Positions 14,222 through 14,977 of a stretch of 14,977 nt of DNA are shown in pieces (within the stretch, counting starts at the first letter, position 1; each line of letters begins with the position of its first letter). The stretch is from Methylobacter sp. GTDB taxonomy: Bacteria; Pseudomonadota; Gammaproteobacteria; Methylococcales; Methylomonadaceae. Where the stretch lies: positions 1 to 14,977 of the forward strand of contig JAQTLI010000017.1 in NCBI GenBank assembly GCA_028714995.1. Direction: 5' to 3'. The position numbers were made by a program, and so were the translations under genes. The notes under the pieces were generated by a model. That model saw only the letters and a program-made list of their open reading frames with translations. It did not search any database and was not told the origin of the DNA.

Positions 14222-14977
14222 TCAAAGGATGCCTTCACGTTTGAGCTGCGTGGTTAAGACTTCAATTTTTACATCCAGATCAAAAACATCCTCTTCCAGT
14301 AATTTTTGATGCTGTTCCTGAAATACCGATTCGATCGTTTCCAGCACATTGCGGAAGTTCTGTTCCAGTTCCCCTGATTGGGTTTGCTGGTGGGTTTTGG
14401 CGTAACCTTCAGTCACCTGCCGGGCGCCGTCCAGATAGACATTAAGAAATTTGCGCGCACGGCGGATATCGCGCGGATCGGCCTCGATTTCGGCCAGAAT
14501 GCTGTCGGCAATCTCGCAAATGCGCTCGATGCGCTGGTTTAACTCGGTGTTGCGAATCCGGTCGTTGGCCTGTTCGATACTGCGGATGATGCGCGACGAG
14601 TCCTCCAGAGTCTGCAGGATTTCATCTCCGGAATAGCCATGCGCGGCGGGAATCTTCTTCTCCTCGCGCGGATCGAAGCCGTAACTCAAATACATGCCCA
14701 AAAAGGCCCCGCCGGCAAACATCAGCGCCACCGGCAGCGGATGTCCCGCGCCCAGCCAGGCGATCATTCCAGTCGTCAGCGCCGTTATGATGGCCGCTAT
14801 CATTTTCAGCGGCTGTTTGGGCGGGCGGGCAATGCGGCTTTTGGCGTAAATATGCTCGGCCTGCAGTCCCTTGCGCAAGCACCAGGCGGCCAGCATGTAA
14901 AACGCAAAACCGGCGGCGTTGATTAAAATACCCGGCAAATGGCCTTTCCCCAATGCGATGAACGTCGCCGGAATCAG
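14222..14977 (-). CDS. XpaC-family membrane protein, 5' end cut by the window
   Basis: The reading frame remains open to the right edge, so the start lies outside the window; an in-frame TTG at 14951-14953 is not convincing because the hydrophobic segment seems to begin before it (IPATFIALGKGHLPG). At least 250 residues are visible. There are membrane segments near the visible N-terminus (around ILINAAGFAFYMLAAWC) and again around MIAAIITALTTGMIAWLG and VALMFAGGAFLGMYLSYGF. A cytoplasmic helical region follows (GDEILQTLEDSSRIIRSIEQ, ARKFLNVYLDGARQVTEGYA, FRNVLETIESVFQEQHQKLL). The pattern fits XpaC, a family named for indolyl phosphate hydrolysis in Bacillus but better known as the partner gene of telA/yaaN. 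It precedes telA by 27 bp and is probably co-transcribed, serving as a membrane anchor for TelA (inference). Confidence 0.87.
   Translation of the reverse strand: MIPATFIALGKGHLPGILINAAGFAFYMLAAWCLRKGLQAEHIYAKSRIARPPKQPLKMIAAIITALTTGMIAWLGAGHPLPVALMFAGGAFLGMYLSYGFDPREEKKIPAAHGYSGDEILQTLEDSSRIIRSIEQANDRIRNTELNQRIERICEIADSILAEIEADPRDIRRARKFLNVYLDGARQVTEGYAKTHQQTQSGELEQNFRNVLETIESVFQEQHQKLLEEDVFDLDVKIEVLTTQLKREGIL

Noticed and set aside
1..14977. CRISPR arrays, tRNA, rRNA, insertion-sequence ends or an integrase
   Set aside because: No short regularly spaced repeats, cloverleaf-like segments, intact transposase or integrase motifs were found by eye.

Overview
The window comes from a Gram-negative bacterium of intermediate GC. 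Lipoprotein and Sec signals, a HisM/GlnP-type importer and REP-like palindromes suggest a proteobacterium, possibly a gammaproteobacterium such as a methanotroph. That placement is inference; no rRNA, tRNA or clear taxonomic marker is present. All genes look chromosomal and most are arranged in tight operons.

Region 1 (1-8180, + strand) is a five-gene operon. It encodes an NMT1/THI5-type periplasmic binding protein, a membrane-bound Cache-HAMP-PP2C (RsbU/SpoIIE-type) phosphatase, and a 1254-residue lipoprotein that strings together four SBP_bac_3 equivalents in permuted order and ends in an amino-acid ABC permease domain. It continues with a GlnQ/HisP-type ATPase carrying an extra C-terminal domain that resembles a degenerate RsbW-type ATPase, and a STAS anti-anti-sigma protein. 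The first four genes overlap their neighbours (17 bp, then ATGA twice). A convergent gene (8203-8694, - strand) encodes a complete RsbW-type ATPase/kinase. Together these supply every class of component of a partner-switching pathway (phosphatase, STAS switch protein, kinase/anti-factor), interleaved with an ABC importer. This is the most unusual part of the window: it looks like a transporter-coupled partner-switching sensor, in which ligand binding or transport could be relayed to the STAS protein through the ATPase extension.

Region 2 (8695-9609) has no convincing intact gene. It holds a short open remnant, an inverted repeat, a probable decayed reading frame and the upstream region of the next operon, with a perfect 14-bp palindrome just before the ribosome binding site.

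Region 3 (9610-10545, + strand) is a two-gene unit: a single-domain sensor globin (protoglobin type) and a Roadblock/LC7 (MglB-like) protein, 9 bp apart. No MglA-type GTPase follows; a palindromic repeat lies beyond and separates this unit from the convergent region 4.

Region 4 (10719-14977, - strand) reads right to left: XpaC-family membrane protein (cut by the window edge), TelA/KlaA, a YdjI-type SPFH protein with a C-terminal GYF_2 domain, and a double-zinc-ribbon protein with one C-terminal membrane helix. This combines the xpaC-telA pair with a YdjG/YdjI-like pair known from Bacillus phage-shock membrane stress systems, so the likely theme is envelope stress or toxic-anion tolerance.
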